DNA of 25,000 nucleotides, from contig JAMYWO010000001.1 of assembly GCA_024220525.1 (NCBI GenBank), forward strand, positions 69,456 to 94,455, given 5' to 3'. Of the stretch, positions 10,101-21,487 are shown one piece after another (positions within the stretch are counted from its first letter, which is position 1; the number at the start of each line of letters is the position of its first letter). The notes under the pieces were generated by a model. That model searched no databases, was not told the DNA's origin, and saw only the letters and a list, made by a program, of their open reading frames with translations. Position numbers and translations under genes: made by a program. Origin of the DNA: Cochliopodium minus (taxonomy: Eukaryota; Discosea; Himatismenida; Cochliopodiidae).

Positions 10101-11676
10101 CATGAATTTCCTCTTCTCCTCCCTTAGGAATGATCGCCAAAGACATTTTGTAGAGATCTTCATCCAACTTGAAAGTTTTGATGAAGTTTTTGATTACTTG
10201 GACAGACTGAAAGAAATAAGGAGTTTGTTGGTACATTTGAATGTCCAGTATAACCGAAGATATTTGCCTCCTTTTTGTAAAATTGATCAAATCGTCCACT
10301 TTATCTTTATTTCCATCTTCGATAAACATAAGATCAGTTAGAAACATCCCCAAATAAGGTATACAAGGAGGACTGATTGATTTCAATTTGGATCTTAGAT
10401 TGAGAGAGTTTTTCTCGTTGGAAAGGACTTCACTCATCGTTTCAAATTCTCTTTTCCTTCTAAATGGAACCTTTTCCCAAGTTTCCTTCAGCCTCTTCAC
10501 TGAGCTAGAATTTAAAGCGGCGGATATTTCCATCATACCATTATAATTATTGAGTGATTCTAAATGCTTTCAAACAAATAATAGAAATTAAAACTTTTAA
10601 AATTAATTAATTAATTATTTTTTTACCTGCATTATTTGAATTATTTTTGTAATCACTTCAACCCTATTTTCTAAACTTTTTGAAAGTAAAATTTGGTACT
10701 GAAAAAAATTGCTCATTTGATTGAACAAATTGATCATAGCCATGATGTTGGGAGATCTTTGTAATTTATCTTTTTTCGTCCATCCTTGTCCAAAAAACTC
10801 GTGCAAGTTGATGTCTCTGTATAACTTTGCTTCAATGAGTGTCATTTGCCTTGCAAACTCTTTAGGATGTATGTCTGAAAACAAAATTGTTCTTTTGATG
10901 TTTGGGATAATAGGTTTTGGGATATCTATTGCCATTAAAAATTTTTTAAAAAAAAAAATAATTAAAATTATTTTACCTTTGCTCGCAATATTCTTTCTTG
11001 CAGATTTTTCGTCAAATTTTAAAGATTTTTCTAGCAATGTTTGCAATTGTTTAGATGCCGAAACCATAGATTCTGACATCACTTCTTCACAAAAATATCT
11101 TAACTTTTTAACCAATTCCGAGTCTTCTTTGAAACACTTTGGGTATTGGGAAAGCCAAATCTTTATAAAGTTGAACACTCTAAGTTGTATTGGTTTTTGT
11201 TTATTTTTTTTGAATTCTTCAATGTTTTTTGTCTCTGTTGGTGTTGGGACCATGAATCTATTGATCAACAATTCCAATATTTCGATGGGTTTTGCGAATG
11301 ATTGATATGTCAATAAAAAAGAATGTAGATATGTTGTATCTGGTTGTAAATATTGAAATTTATTTTATTAAATTTAATATTTCTTTTATCATTTGAATAT
11401 ATGGAGGATTCATGAACCAATCATAACAGTTTTTAGTTTATTATAAGGAAATCTTATTTTATAATTTTTACCATATCCTTCTTCCATTGTTGCTTTTTCT
11501 ATCAATTTTTCCAATGTTGCACATTTGATTTCATTTTGATCATATCTGATGTTCATTTCGTTATCTGGCTCATCAAATTTGTATTTATCCCTCAAAAGAT
11601 TGTTATCCGTCAAGGTTTTACTCCTTTTGTTCAAATCAGACATATTCTTGAGTAAATTTGATTTATTTTCATCCAT
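7140..11676 (-). CDS. Tandem RasGEF protein: (RasGEF_N-RasGEF)x2 followed by two C2 domains, 1232 aa
   Basis: Twelve exons: 11676-11472, 11339-10977, 10925-10627, 10566-8926, 8849-8556, 8508-8406, 8345-8338, 8288-8114, 7964-7860, 7784-7599, 7531-7327, 7254-7140; phases all close to a TAA. Residues ~45-170 are RasGEF_N (CATLEKLIEKAT, YLHSFLLTYQSF). ~205-440 is a canonical Ras exchange domain (IHPKEFARQMTLIE, LNSSSVKRLKETWEKV, PCIPYLGMFLTDL, INFTKRRQISSVI). ~495-620 is a second RasGEF_N (FINTHTCFVEPEEFLGMLITRF). ~648-857 is a second, degenerate GEF. C2 domains at ~958-1062 and ~1084-1200: the second keeps acidic Ca2+-loop residues (KDFNGKSDPY, YDHDKVG), the first does not. Expected role: GDP/GTP exchange on a Ras-family GTPase, recruited to membrane by C2. 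The GEF2 alignment continues across the 8926/8849 splice (DLINFSK then MKKISNVIQD, parallel to DLINFTKRRQISSVILD in GEF1), showing that the C2 exons belong to the same gene. Confidence 0.85.
8338..8345 (-). other. 8-nt micro-exon of the tandem RasGEF gene
   Basis: Reads GAATTTTG on the minus strand, flanked by TTTCAG acceptor and GTAAGG donor. It adds G|GA-ATT-TTG and is needed to keep frame: joining 8406 directly to 8288 gives a stop within a few codons. The result, LIGGILKESKRYERYCVLSC, fits beta-strands 1-3 of a C2 domain. Confidence 0.6.
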
Positions 11677-11983
11677 CTTCTTATATTTGATCCCAATATT
11701 TCGATTGGATCACAAAGAACAATTTTTTTAAATTATTGAAAAAGAAAAAAATTGAATGCTCAAAGATGGAAGATGCATAAAGTTCATGAATACTAATTCT
11801 ACGTGAATACAATATTATCCAACCTTCATATTGAAAGATGGGAAAAAAAATCTACTGAAAAAGATATTCATCCAGCTTATATATCTGATATAATTAACGA
11901 TTTTTAATTTATTAATGAGTATTACAAATATATATATTGATCTAATAAGAGGAGATATTAAATGAACAATCTTTTATCAAGTA
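11677..11983. other. Intergenic region between IleRS stop and RasGEF start
   Basis: 307 bp upstream of the RasGEF gene and downstream of the IleRS stop, both on the minus strand. No coding potential beyond short frames and no distinct motif seen. Confidence 0.4.
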
Positions 11984-14900
11984 TTATTTTTTATCCCAAA
12001 AAATAGTGATGGAAAAAGAAGTGCCATCTTCTTCATATGAAGATTCACCATTCTCAACTTTTGTTTTCCCTTCTGGAATGGATTGACCAACAGATACAGG
12101 TTTCTTGACCAACTCTTCCAAGTTCTTCAAATTGTGGCTGAGGAGATCGAAAGTGTTTCCTTTCTCAACGTTGATATGTACAGAAATTTCATCAGAAGGA
12201 AGAATGGAAGAACTTTTTCGAAGCTTTTGGATGTAATTAGAAACAGTTCTTACAAAATACTCTTTCTTTAACTCTTCATTAACTACAATGTCCAAAATAA
12301 CCAAAACGTTATCGTTAAATCTTGATTCCACTTTGTTCTTCTCTCCTGTAAATTCTCTAGTGATGATGAAATCTTCTTCAATAAGAGTTTTACCGGAAAA
12401 TTCGGCTTTTTTCTCCAATACAAATTGTTTCACTCTTTCATGCGTCCAATTTTCAACCTGCCTTTTCACATCATTCAGCTCGTTTCTCAGTTTGGAACCA
12501 CATTTCTTTTGATCTAACCTTGCATTTAATTTAATGTAATCAGTTTCTTTGCTTGTGTATGTGATCTTTTTGACATTGATCTCTTGGAAGATGTAGCATT
12601 CCAAATTCTTTAAGTCTTTTAATTCTTGCTCTGAAGTATGAACAATTATCAAGTTTTCCAATGGCTGCTTGAAAGGAAGGTTCTTGGTGGTTCTGATATT
12701 TCTTGCCAAATCGATCACATTTTGGAGAAGTGAGATGTTTTCCTCTACTTTTTGATCGACATAAGAAAGGTCAACTTCAGGAATCATACAATGATGGACA
12801 GATGCTTTTCTTTGTTCCGATGGAAGAACATTTTTCAAATTTTGATAGACATACTCTGAAAAGAAAGGACAGAAAGGAGACATAACTAAATCAAGGCGCA
12901 AATGAACATAACACAACACTGTCAATGCGTTAAAAGTGTCTTTGGATTCAGAGTCTCCTTTCAATCTTTTTCTGTTGAAACGAATATACCAGTTTGTGAG
13001 TTGTTCGATGAAATTTAACAAACGAGGAAGGACAGTGTATAATCTGTAATTTTCCATTTCCTTTCTTACAAATGAGATGAGACTGTTCACACTTGACATG
13101 ATCCATTTGTCCATTACGTTGGTGATTTTGGAAGCTTGAATTGGTTCAAATACATAGGCAGATTGGTAATCTGATTCCCATTTCTTTATATTCTCAACCA
13201 AGAAGCGGTATGAGTGAAACCAAGGAAGAAGGACGTCTTTCAATACACGATCCACTCCTGATTGCTTGAATTTCAGTGGCTCTGCTCTTACTACAGGAGA
13301 ATTGATCAAATAAAGACGCAAGGAATCTGCTCCAAACTGGTTGATGACGATCATTGGATCAGGATAGTTCTTCTTACTCTTCGACATTTTCTTTCCGTCT
13401 TCTGCCAACACAAGACCATTCACAATGCAATTTTTGAATGCGGGTTTATCGAACAAAGCGGTTGACAAGATCAAAAGAGTATAGAACCATCCTCTCGTTT
13501 GATCCAAACCCTCTCCAATGAAATCTGCAGGGAAATAACCTTGTTCGAATGCTTCTTTGTTCTCGAATGGATAATGTTGTTGAGCGTAAGGCATTGCTCC
13601 GCTTTCGAACCAACAATCGAAAACCTCATCTATTCTTTTCAAATTCCCTTTGCCCATTCTTGATGGGATGGTAATGTGATCGATTTTGTGTCTGTGAAGA
13701 TCTTTAATCTCAACATCGGAGTATTTTTGAATTTCTTCGATCGATCCTAGAACTACAACCTCTTCATAATCTTCACTCACCCAAATTGGAATAGGAGTTC
13801 CCCAAAATCTGTTTCTTGAAATGCACCAATCTACTGATCCTTCCAACCAATTATGAAACCTTTTCTCTCCTACTGGTGCAGGTACCCACCTTGTTTGTTT
13901 GTTGTTTTCGACCAACTTTTCTCTAATAACTTCGACATTTACGAACCAACTTGGCACTGCTTTGTAAATCAAAGGTGTTCCACTTCTCCAGCAAAAAGGG
14001 TAGCTGTGAGTGATCTTCTTGGAGTAGATGAGCCTTTCCATCTTTTTCAACTGTTCGACGATCATTTTGTCCGCTTTTTTGACGTAGATCCCCTTGAAAT
14101 CTTCCACTTCCTCCGTAAAACAACCATTGTCATCAACAGGAGCAAGACAACGAGTCTTTGTGATAATCCCCGCACTCAAACAACTCGTGTAATCGTCTGC
14201 ACCAAACCCAGGAGCACAATGTACAACCCCTGTACCACTATCACTCGTTACCCAATCACAACAAAGCACTCTGAACGCTCCATTCTTCTCTTCTTCTTTG
14301 AAATAATTGAACAATGGTTTGTATCTCTTCCCTTCAAGCTCACTCCCCTTCATTTCTCCCAAAATTTCGTATTCTTCTTCCTTTTCCCCTCCCTTTTTCT
14401 TTTTTGGATAGATTTCTTCAATTCTATCTTTGCACACAATGAAGATCTTGTTTTTCTCCTTGTCTTTCAACTTCACGTACACCAAATCTGATTTCACTGC
14501 TAACGCCAAATTGGAAGGCAATGTCCAGGGTGTTGTGGTCCAAGCAACCAAATGAACATTTTCATCTTCCTCAAGTGGAAATGTCACTGAAACTAAAAAA
14601 AATGTGATTAATTTCCTTTTAAAACATTTATTATTTTATTTTTATTTTTTAAATATTTTTATATATTTTTAAAAATTTAATATTTTAAATTTTTTTTTTT
14701 CTTTTTACTTGCAGGATCTTCAACATCTTGATAATTTTGATTTGCTTCAAAATTTGATAGTGGTGTATGACATCCGGTTGAGAATGGAAGAACCTTGACA
14801 CCTCTGTACACCATCTGCTTCTCCCACAACTGTTTGAACACCCACCACACGCTCTCCATAAAGTTCAAATCCATTGTCTTGTAATCGTTTTTGAAATCGA

Positions 14901-15754
14901 TCCATCTTCCCAATCTAATCAAAGAAAAAAAATATTCAATTTAATTTATATTTAAAATAAAAATAAATTATTTATTTAATAAATTAAATAAGAATATTAA
15001 AACTTCTGATATCTTTTTTAATTTAAATTTAATCTTGAAATCTTACCTTCCCACAATTATCTCCCATTCATTACTGTATTTCATGACGATCTCTCTGCAT
15101 CTTTCGTTGTAGTTTCCTATCCCGTACTCCTCCACTGCTTGCCTCGTCTTCAATCCAAACTGCTCATCAATTACAAACTCTATCGGCAAGCCGTGGCAAT
15201 CCCATCCGAATCTTCTTTCAACATAATGGCCTGTTTGATGTGCATATCTTGTAATTGAATCCTATTTTAAAATTAATTTATTTAATTTCTATTCAGTGAA
15301 AATATATAAATTTATATTTTGTTTATTATTTAATTTTACTTTTATTCATGTTATTCTCAATTTTTATAATGAATAATTGTATGTTGTGATGTATTCATTT
15401 AAAAAGAAACATTTATATTTATAATTTTATATTATATTTTGTATTTTATTTTTTTAAACCTTGATTGTTCCTGCCAAGATATGTCCATAGTGAGGCAATC
15501 CTGTTGCAAAAGGAGGCCCATCGTAAAAAGAGTATATTGGTTTGTCTTTGGATTCTTCGATAGAAACCTTGAATGCGTTTGTCTTCTCCCAATACTCTCC
15601 AATCTCCTCTTCAACTTTTGGAAAATTAATTTTTGTAGGGACTGGTTGAACATCTGAGTAAAAAAAAAACCAAATTTTAATTTTGATATGAATTCTTCTA
15701 AAACTGAAAAATGTTTATTTTACCTGAGAATTTTGTGTTTGAAACTTTTTTCAT
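11984..15754 (-). CDS. IARS1: Isoleucyl-tRNA synthetase, cytosolic type, 1084 aa
   Basis: Attaches isoleucine to tRNA-Ile in the cytosol (class I aminoacyl-tRNA synthetase). Exons 15754-15724, 15653-15460, 15261-15047, 14914-14709 and 14592-11984 join in phase and end in TAA. Landmarks: N-terminal [18 protein letters not shown] with the HIGH motif as HYGH (~64-67), [45 protein letters not shown]1 editing region beginning [33 protein letters not shown] (~468-484), [13 protein letters not shown] with an intact KMSKS loop (~616), [13 protein letters not shown] of the anticodon-binding domain, and a eukaryotic-type C-terminal extension. Length and domain order match the eukaryotic/archaeal-like cytosolic enzyme. 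Nothing suggests loss of function. It starts with [11 protein letters not shown] and has no obvious organelle targeting sequence. Confidence 0.96.
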
Positions 15755-16115
15755 TTTTCTTTATTCTTTGATTTTTTTTTTTTTTTATTTTATACTTTTT
15801 TGAATTTTCTTATTGTTTGAATTTAAAAATTTTTTTTTTTTTTTCATTTTCATTAACACAACATTAAAATGATTTAAATTAATTTTTTGAAATACATTTT
15901 TTTTGAATCTTCCTTTCAGAGAAACTTTCAACAAGGTGCGAAATATTCCACAAACTTTTATTATTTAGAGTTTCAATATGAAAAAAAAATTTGATTTTGA
16001 AGGTATATTCATCAAATGGCCAGCTTTAAAGAAATTTATAAAAAATATAAAAAAAAATTAATAATTCTAAAAATTCAATCCAAAATTCAATCTCGCAAAA
16101 AACACAAACAACAAA
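15755..16115. promoter_or_regulatory. Divergent promoter region between IleRS and mitochondrial-carrier genes
   Basis: 361 bp. A T15 run at 15772-15786 (A-tract on the IleRS sense strand) lies 18 nt before its ATG. On the carrier side there are two out-of-frame ATGs upstream of the chosen start (15978, frame closes at 16061; 16016, frame overlaps the carrier ORF). Regulatory role inferred from position only. Confidence 0.4.
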
Positions 16116-17111
16116 ATGTTAGAAAACGCAGCCATAAAAGAGAAAAACTTCAACAGAGATCTTATATCGAGTATAGGAGCAGGGATATTCATATCGTACT
16201 TGACCTTCCCCCTTGAGGCATTTAAAAAGCACAAGGCAGGAGGGTTTACTAATCGTTTTTATCCTTGGAGAGGATCCACAATTTTCGCCATCAACATTGT
16301 TCCAACTACAACCATTCAACTTACTACTGATTCTTATATGAGGAATGTTTTGAGAGAGGATGCTCCGACTTACCTTAAATTGTTGGGGAGTGTTTATTGT
16401 GGGGTTCAAGGTAAAAATAAAAAAAATAAAAAAAAATTTCTCTAATTGAAATTTGTTTCTTGAATAAAGAAATGTTTACACTAAAAACTGATTTCAAATA
16501 TCCATTCAATATAAATTTAAATTATGAAACAAATTATTTATAATATTTTATTTTTTTAATAATTATTTTAAATTTGATTCTCTAAAATTATTTTTTTTAT
16601 TTATTAATTTTTTCATTTTTCTTATTTAGGATCGATTGTCGCAACAGTGGTGGAGAATTGCATCATCAGACAACAAATAATGAAATGCGGACCCTACAAC
16701 GCAATCAAAGACATGATGACCCAAGGAATGCTCAGACCGTGGAAATCCTTCAGCATGATATCTCTAAGAGATGGAATCTTCACCCTATCCATGCTCCAAA
16801 TCAATCCCTATGTAAAGAATTGGATCCATAATAAATATCCCGATAATATCCCCTTGATGTATATGGGATCCTTTGGCGTTGGATTTCTTGGTGCAACTAT
16901 CACCCATCCTTTTGATACGATCGCCACCAGAATGCAGATGACCCACACCAAGATGTCCATCATCGATGCTGCCAGAGATGTCATCAAGAACCTTGGTGGT
17001 GCCAAGGGTTTCTATGCAGGTTTTCCATATAGGGTTGGTTTGTTCTTCATCTTCTCCAATGTGATCCCTTACGTCAAAAATTTTTTGTATGATTATTTTT
17101 CCCAGAATTAA
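16116..17111 (+). CDS. Mitochondrial carrier family protein (divergent), 258 aa
   Basis: Two exons, 16116-16410 and 16630-17111, with donor GTAAAAA and acceptor TTATTTAG in phase. Carrier signatures: first repeat FPLEAFKKHKAGG (PxE..K), and third repeat THPFDTIATRMQM (PxD) followed by GGAKGFYAGFPYRVG (the G-x-x-G-FY-x-G loop). The middle repeat has lost its proline signature (TVVENCIIRQQIM). Hydrophobic helices ISSIGAGIFISYLTF, GSIVATVV, MGSFGVGFLGATI and VGLFFIFSNVIPYV are consistent with six short TM helices. Expected to exchange a metabolite across the inner membrane of a mitochondrion or related organelle; substrate unknown. Shorter than typical (~300 aa) and divergent. ATG 16116 was chosen because it gives the N-terminal helix directly; alternative upstream ATGs are out of frame. 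Confidence 0.8.
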
Positions 17112-17168
17112 AATCAAAAAACAATTCTGTGAAATGTTTTTAAAAAAAGAAAAAGAAAATTAAAAATT

Positions 17169-17413
17169 CTCTTGATTTGTATAGATCCAAATATTCTTTT
17201 CCTTATTTTTTGAAATACATCCATCCCTTCTTTAGAACATTCAATCTCCTAATTTAAAAATAATTAAATTTAAAAAAAAAAAAATGTTAAAATAAATTAA
17301 ATGAAAAATCTCAACATTAAATAAAAAAATTTGTCTGAAAGTTTGTTCTTCATGAAACCTGTAGTGAAATTTTGTTTCTCTGAAACTTTGATCAAATCCT
17401 CATTCAATTTCAT
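17169..17413 (-). CDS. Possible small spliced gene, structure unresolved
   Basis: On the minus strand, 17413 begins MKLNEDLIKVSEKQNFTTG, an open frame of about 34 codons. A second less AT-rich block lies at 17169-17249 behind a good acceptor (TTTTTAAATTAG). Only weak donors exist between them (GTTGAG or GTTTCA), and different choices give different C-termini (RLNVLKKGW or ECSKEGMDVFQK). Base composition suggests coding, but I recognise no family. The start would be only 45 bp from the + strand start at 17459. Confidence 0.25.
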
Positions 17414-17458
17414 TAACAAAAATAAAAAGATAGATTGAATATTGAAAAACAAAAAAAA

Positions 17459-17665
17459 ATGAAAAATAATTTCCTTGGCAAAATAAGAAACAAGAAATTC
17501 ACTCTTTCTTCAAAGAAATTGTTCAACAATAACACTAGAAATTTTTCCCTTTCTTTTGCTTGTATTGCAACCTTTGCATGGACAGTCAAATTTTTAAAGA
17601 AAAACAATGAAATCCAAAATGAAAACAGAATCAAAAGAAACAAAATAAAAATAAATAAATTGTAA
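17459..17665 (+). CDS. Small single-pass membrane protein, 68 aa, possibly mitochondrial
   Basis: Single-exon frame MKNNFLGKIRNKKFTLSSKK... ending in TAA. The first ~45 residues have no Asp or Glu and many Lys/Arg/Ser/Asn, like a mitochondrial presequence. One hydrophobic stretch FSLSFACIATFAWTVKFL follows at ~38-55, then a basic, Asn-rich tail. The hydrophobic part is less AT-rich than its surroundings, supporting real coding. No family recognised; small subunits of respiratory or import complexes have this shape, but that is only a suggestion. Confidence 0.4.
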   Translation: MKNNFLGKIRNKKFTLSSKKLFNNNTRNFSLSFACIATFAWTVKFLKKNNEIQNENRIKRNKIKINKL

Positions 17666-17953
17666 ATAAAATTAACATTGTGTTTTCTTTTTGTGATAAA
17701 AGAACAAATAAAAAAAAGTTGTAAAAGAAAAATTTTTTAATACTGTGTATGTTTTTATTTTTTTTTGAACAAAGTATTTGTTTTTATCCAAAAAAAAAAA
17801 GCTAAAAAGGAAAAAAGAAGAGGGAAAAAAAAAAGATTTTTGTTTCGAAAAGATCCTTTTTCAAAGAGTAGATTTCGAAGACAGAATAGTTTTTTTTTTC
17901 TTTGTACATGTGTATTTTTTTATGAAAAAAAGTTGATTAGTTTTTTCCCGCGT
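17666..17953. other. Intergenic region between convergent genes
   Basis: 288 bp between the small + strand gene and the RasGAP stop. It holds T and A runs; reading frames here are continuations of shadow frames. No terminator-like structure is distinguishable. Confidence 0.4.
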
Positions 17954-20575
17954 TTAAAGATCTTCAACAGATTTGCTGACTTTCCTTGGTTTCAATTTGG
18001 AATTTTCCATCATAAATCTGCCGTGAGGCTCTTTCAAAAAAAAGTAGATAAAGTTGAGAAGCTTAGTAATGATTTCGTCGTCGTTGTCCAAGAGGTCTTT
18101 GTCGCTGTTGAGGATGTTGGCGATTTTGTCTGTTATGTCAGAAGGGGCGTTGACCTATTAAATAAAAACAAATATTAATAAAAAATTAAAAATAAATAAA
18201 AATGTTAAATAAAATAAAAAAACAAAAAAAATATTAATTTAATAAATAAAATAAAAATAATAAAAAATATTTTTACACAAAATCTCGCGTTTGGATCTAC
18301 AAAATTGCTGTAAATGAACTTCAAGGAAGAAACTCTGAAACTCTCCTCGTTGGATTTTATCTTTTTGTGCTTCAAAATGTAGGTGTAAAGATCCATAGGC
18401 TCGGAGTTAAACTCATCTATTTAAAGAAAAAAATAATAAAATAAAATAAAAGAATTAAAATAAAAAAAAATAAAAATAAATATAAATAAATTATTTTTTA
18501 CTCTTCAAAAAATCACGAAATAATCCGAATAATTTGAAACTTCTGAGTGTTTTTTTGACGGCGTAATGAGGGCTGCTCTTGTCGTTATTGTCAAGCAAAA
18601 GCTTCGGAGCCAATTCGATCAAAACTTTCTCTTCAAAAGAAAAGTCGCTGCGTCTAAAACAAAAAGAAAAATATTAATTGAAAAATAAAATTTGATTAAA
18701 AAACATGTTATTAAATATTTAAAAATAAAAATAAAAAATAAAAAATATTAAAAATAAACTATCAAAGTTCTATAAACTATATAAATATAATAATATTTAA
18801 AATTGATTTAACAAAAAAAATGTTTAAAAAAATAAATTCAATAAAAATGAATTAAATAAATGAAATAAATAATAAAATTTAAAATTTAAAAAATGGAAAA
18901 AATAATTACCTTCTTCTTTCTGTTGAAGTTTGTTCAAATAAAGTAGGAGCAGAATTAACCTTGGTGCCTTTTTCTTTGATTCTGTTGACATTGGGAGTTT
19001 CGGAATTTCTTTCTTTGAGGAACTCGATGAGCAAGTTGATGTTGAGCTTGAAGGAACTTTGTCTGGAGGCATAGTTGTCTATCTTCTTGCTGAGTTTGGC
19101 GACGTGCTTTTTGAGGGACAGAACGATACTTTGGGTCTTTTTGGATCCGTTTTTTGGTTCTTTAAATTAAAAAAATAAATATAAACAAAAAATAAAAAAA
19201 TAAAAAATAAAAAATAAAAAATAAAAAATAAAAAAATAAAATATTTAAAACATTTTTCTTACTTTTTTCTTTGTTTAGTTTCTTTTGATACTTCTCTGCA
19301 TTGGTTATTTTGTTGATGAATTCATTTACGCTGTTGTGCATCTCGTTGATTTTGCTGGCGTGTGCCTTGATGGTTTGGTCTTCTTCTTCGAGAGATGGGT
19401 TGCTGACCACAAACTTGAAGTACCTCAAGAAAAAGTTGATGTTTCTTTTTGTGTTGATGTTAATTTCAGATACTGTTTTCTTGGATCTTTTCGGAGTATC
19501 TATAATAAAAATAAAAATATATATTATTTTTAGTTCAAATAAAAATTATTATTATAAATTAATAAATAATTTCGCTTAAATTTATTTTATTATTGATAAA
19601 GAGTAATTTCTTTTTTTTACTTGTCGGACTTTTTTCAGATGTATCTACGAAATAAGTATCGCTTGTCAAGATGGCAGGATATATAATTCTGAGAAATATC
19701 AATGAGACGATTGCATCTTTCCATGAATTGATGAAATGCTTCTTGATCACGCTCAATACTCCATAGAACACTTTTGGAAGATGATCGATCTTTTTATACA
19801 AAGATTTTATGAATTGTTGGCACAAATCTATTGCTATTTCTATCTTCCTTTCTTCTGTGAGATTCTCTTGATTCAATGATTTCTCTATCAATGAGATCAT
19901 TGGCAAGGTGACCTCTTTCATGAATGGCATCGAGAGTTTTTTGAGATAATATGTAATGAACCAGGTATCTTCCCCATCTGTTCTCAATACTTCATTTGGA
20001 TTCTCTTATGATTTTTGTGTTTTAAATTAATGATTAAGTTATATTTTTAGTGAAAAAATCTTCATTTTTGATTTTTAGGTGAAATTTTATTGTGAAACGA
20101 ATATTTATTTATTTTCCTTTGATTTGAAAAAAATTTTTATATAATTTACAGTTCTTTTTCAGCAGATTGAAAAAAATTATTATAATTTCATATCCAGATC
20201 TGATTTTAACCTGGGTCATATATTTTTATTGATATGTTTCAAAATATTTGGTTCTGTTGAGGATTTATATTTATAAATTTTTATTTCCTTTCACAATAAA
20301 AAATACTTTAGATATAAACCAGAAATATTCTTACTATCATTCGGATTTCTCAGATTTGTTAATAATGATTCTATAAATTGGCAAATTCTGTTGTTAGATT
20401 CGAGGAAATTTATCAATGATCCTCTTGTTTTCTCATCTTTGCATGTATTCTCAGGTGACATCTCTTGAAAATCGTCATCAAAAGCACAATATAATAAGCA
20501 TCTCAATATAGCATAATCTGAATCAAATAATGTTTCTCTTATTCCAATCAAATCTTCTTTACCCTTTTTATTCAT
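17954..20575 (-). CDS. RasGAP-domain protein, 534 aa, 7 exons
   Basis: Exons 20575-20335, 20004-19621, 19499-19263, 19159-18910, 18653-18502, 18416-18277 and 18154-17954 join in phase and end in TAA. The RasGAP domain lies at the N-terminus (~residues 15-210): YAILRCLLYCAFDDD, KTRGSLINFLESN, EVLRTDGEDTWFITYYLKKL with a retained arginine (~87) at the place of the finger loop, and the family signature FLRIIYPAI (~184-192; usual FLRxIxPAI). The remaining ~320 residues are charged and helical (NINFFLRYFKFVV, VLSLKKHVAKLSKKI, SFKLNINLLIEFLKER, YAVKKTLRSFKLFGLF) with no recognised domain. Expected to accelerate GTP hydrolysis on a Ras-family GTPase. In intron 1 acceptor choice, AAG|AGAATCC (not the AG two bases later) is required by phase. 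Confidence 0.8.
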
Positions 20576-20602
20576 TTTTCAATCAAAAAATATAATTTGA
20601 AA

Positions 20603-20625
20603 TTTTTTTTTTTTTTTTTTTTTTT
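20603..20625 (-). promoter_or_regulatory. A23 tract upstream of RasGAP start
   Basis: An uninterrupted run of 23 T on + (A on the gene's strand) ends 28 nt before the RasGAP ATG. Similar A-tracts precede other starts here (see findings). Promoter or leader role is inference. Confidence 0.4.
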
Positions 20626-21480
20626 GAAACAAAAGAGAAAGATTGGAACTTTTTTAAAAAATAAGATTGTTTTTCTTTCTTCAAAAATTATAAAATATAT
20701 TTAATTTGAATAAAATGATTAAATCTTGAAAATAAAAGATCCTTTCATATAAACAGAAATAAAGGAATCAAAAAAAATTTAGATAAGAATATCTAAACAA
20801 ACTGAATATTTATTTGAAAGATGCTTATTTTCTTTCCAAATTAAATTATTTAAAATTTTCAAGTTTTAAATTTATAAAGTAACTCCGATTCACTTAATTC
20901 ATAAAAAAAAAAAAGGTTTTATACTTTCAAGATCTTTCAAAATAAACTTTGATTTTGATTTTATTTACTTTAAAAAACGTCAATAAAATAATAAATTCGA
21001 ATATTTTTCTCTTTAAGCATCTAATTTTGAATAGATTACTTTTTAAGATTTTGAAATAAAAAATTTGGAAATCATTGGAAATATCGTTGATCTGTTTTCA
21101 TTGGAGATTTGAATAAAATTTCTTTAAAAGAGAAATTTGATTTATAAAATAAAATATTTTTCAAAAGAAATCTTATCAGCATATTTAAAAACCTCAGTTA
21201 TATTTTGCATAGAATTTCAATAAAATTCTTTTTTTTTTTTTTTCTTCCTTCAATCAGGAAGAATAAATAAACTTCAAGTTGGAATTCTTAGTTAATCTCA
21301 ATTCTTAGGAAATTTACATGTATTTGGTTACGTTTTACTCTTCATTTATACATTTCTTCAATCCGAAAATTATTTTAGTTCAATAACTCTTATTTGAATT
21401 TAACTTTAAATATCAAACAAATTTACATCCTTCATTTTGTCCATATAAATAAAATCTTTCAGATAGAAATATTTACATTA
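20626..21480. other. Gene-poor AT-rich stretch
   Basis: 855 bp upstream of the RasGAP gene. Stops in all frames at short spacing. Minus-strand 21040-21110 encodes SKFFISKS, resembling SSKFFISKF at 21540-21570, so it may be a further decayed copy of the neighbouring LRR-like sequence. Nothing else is recognised. Confidence 0.35.
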
Positions 21481-21487
21481 AACTATT

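Noticed and set aside
13853-14491. 212-residue + strand frame opposite the IleRS gene
   Set aside because: Antisense shadow; the minus strand encodes the conserved synthetase through the whole interval.
17765-18178. 137-residue + strand frame
   Set aside because: Its second half mirrors the last RasGAP exon and the first half is A/T-run translation.
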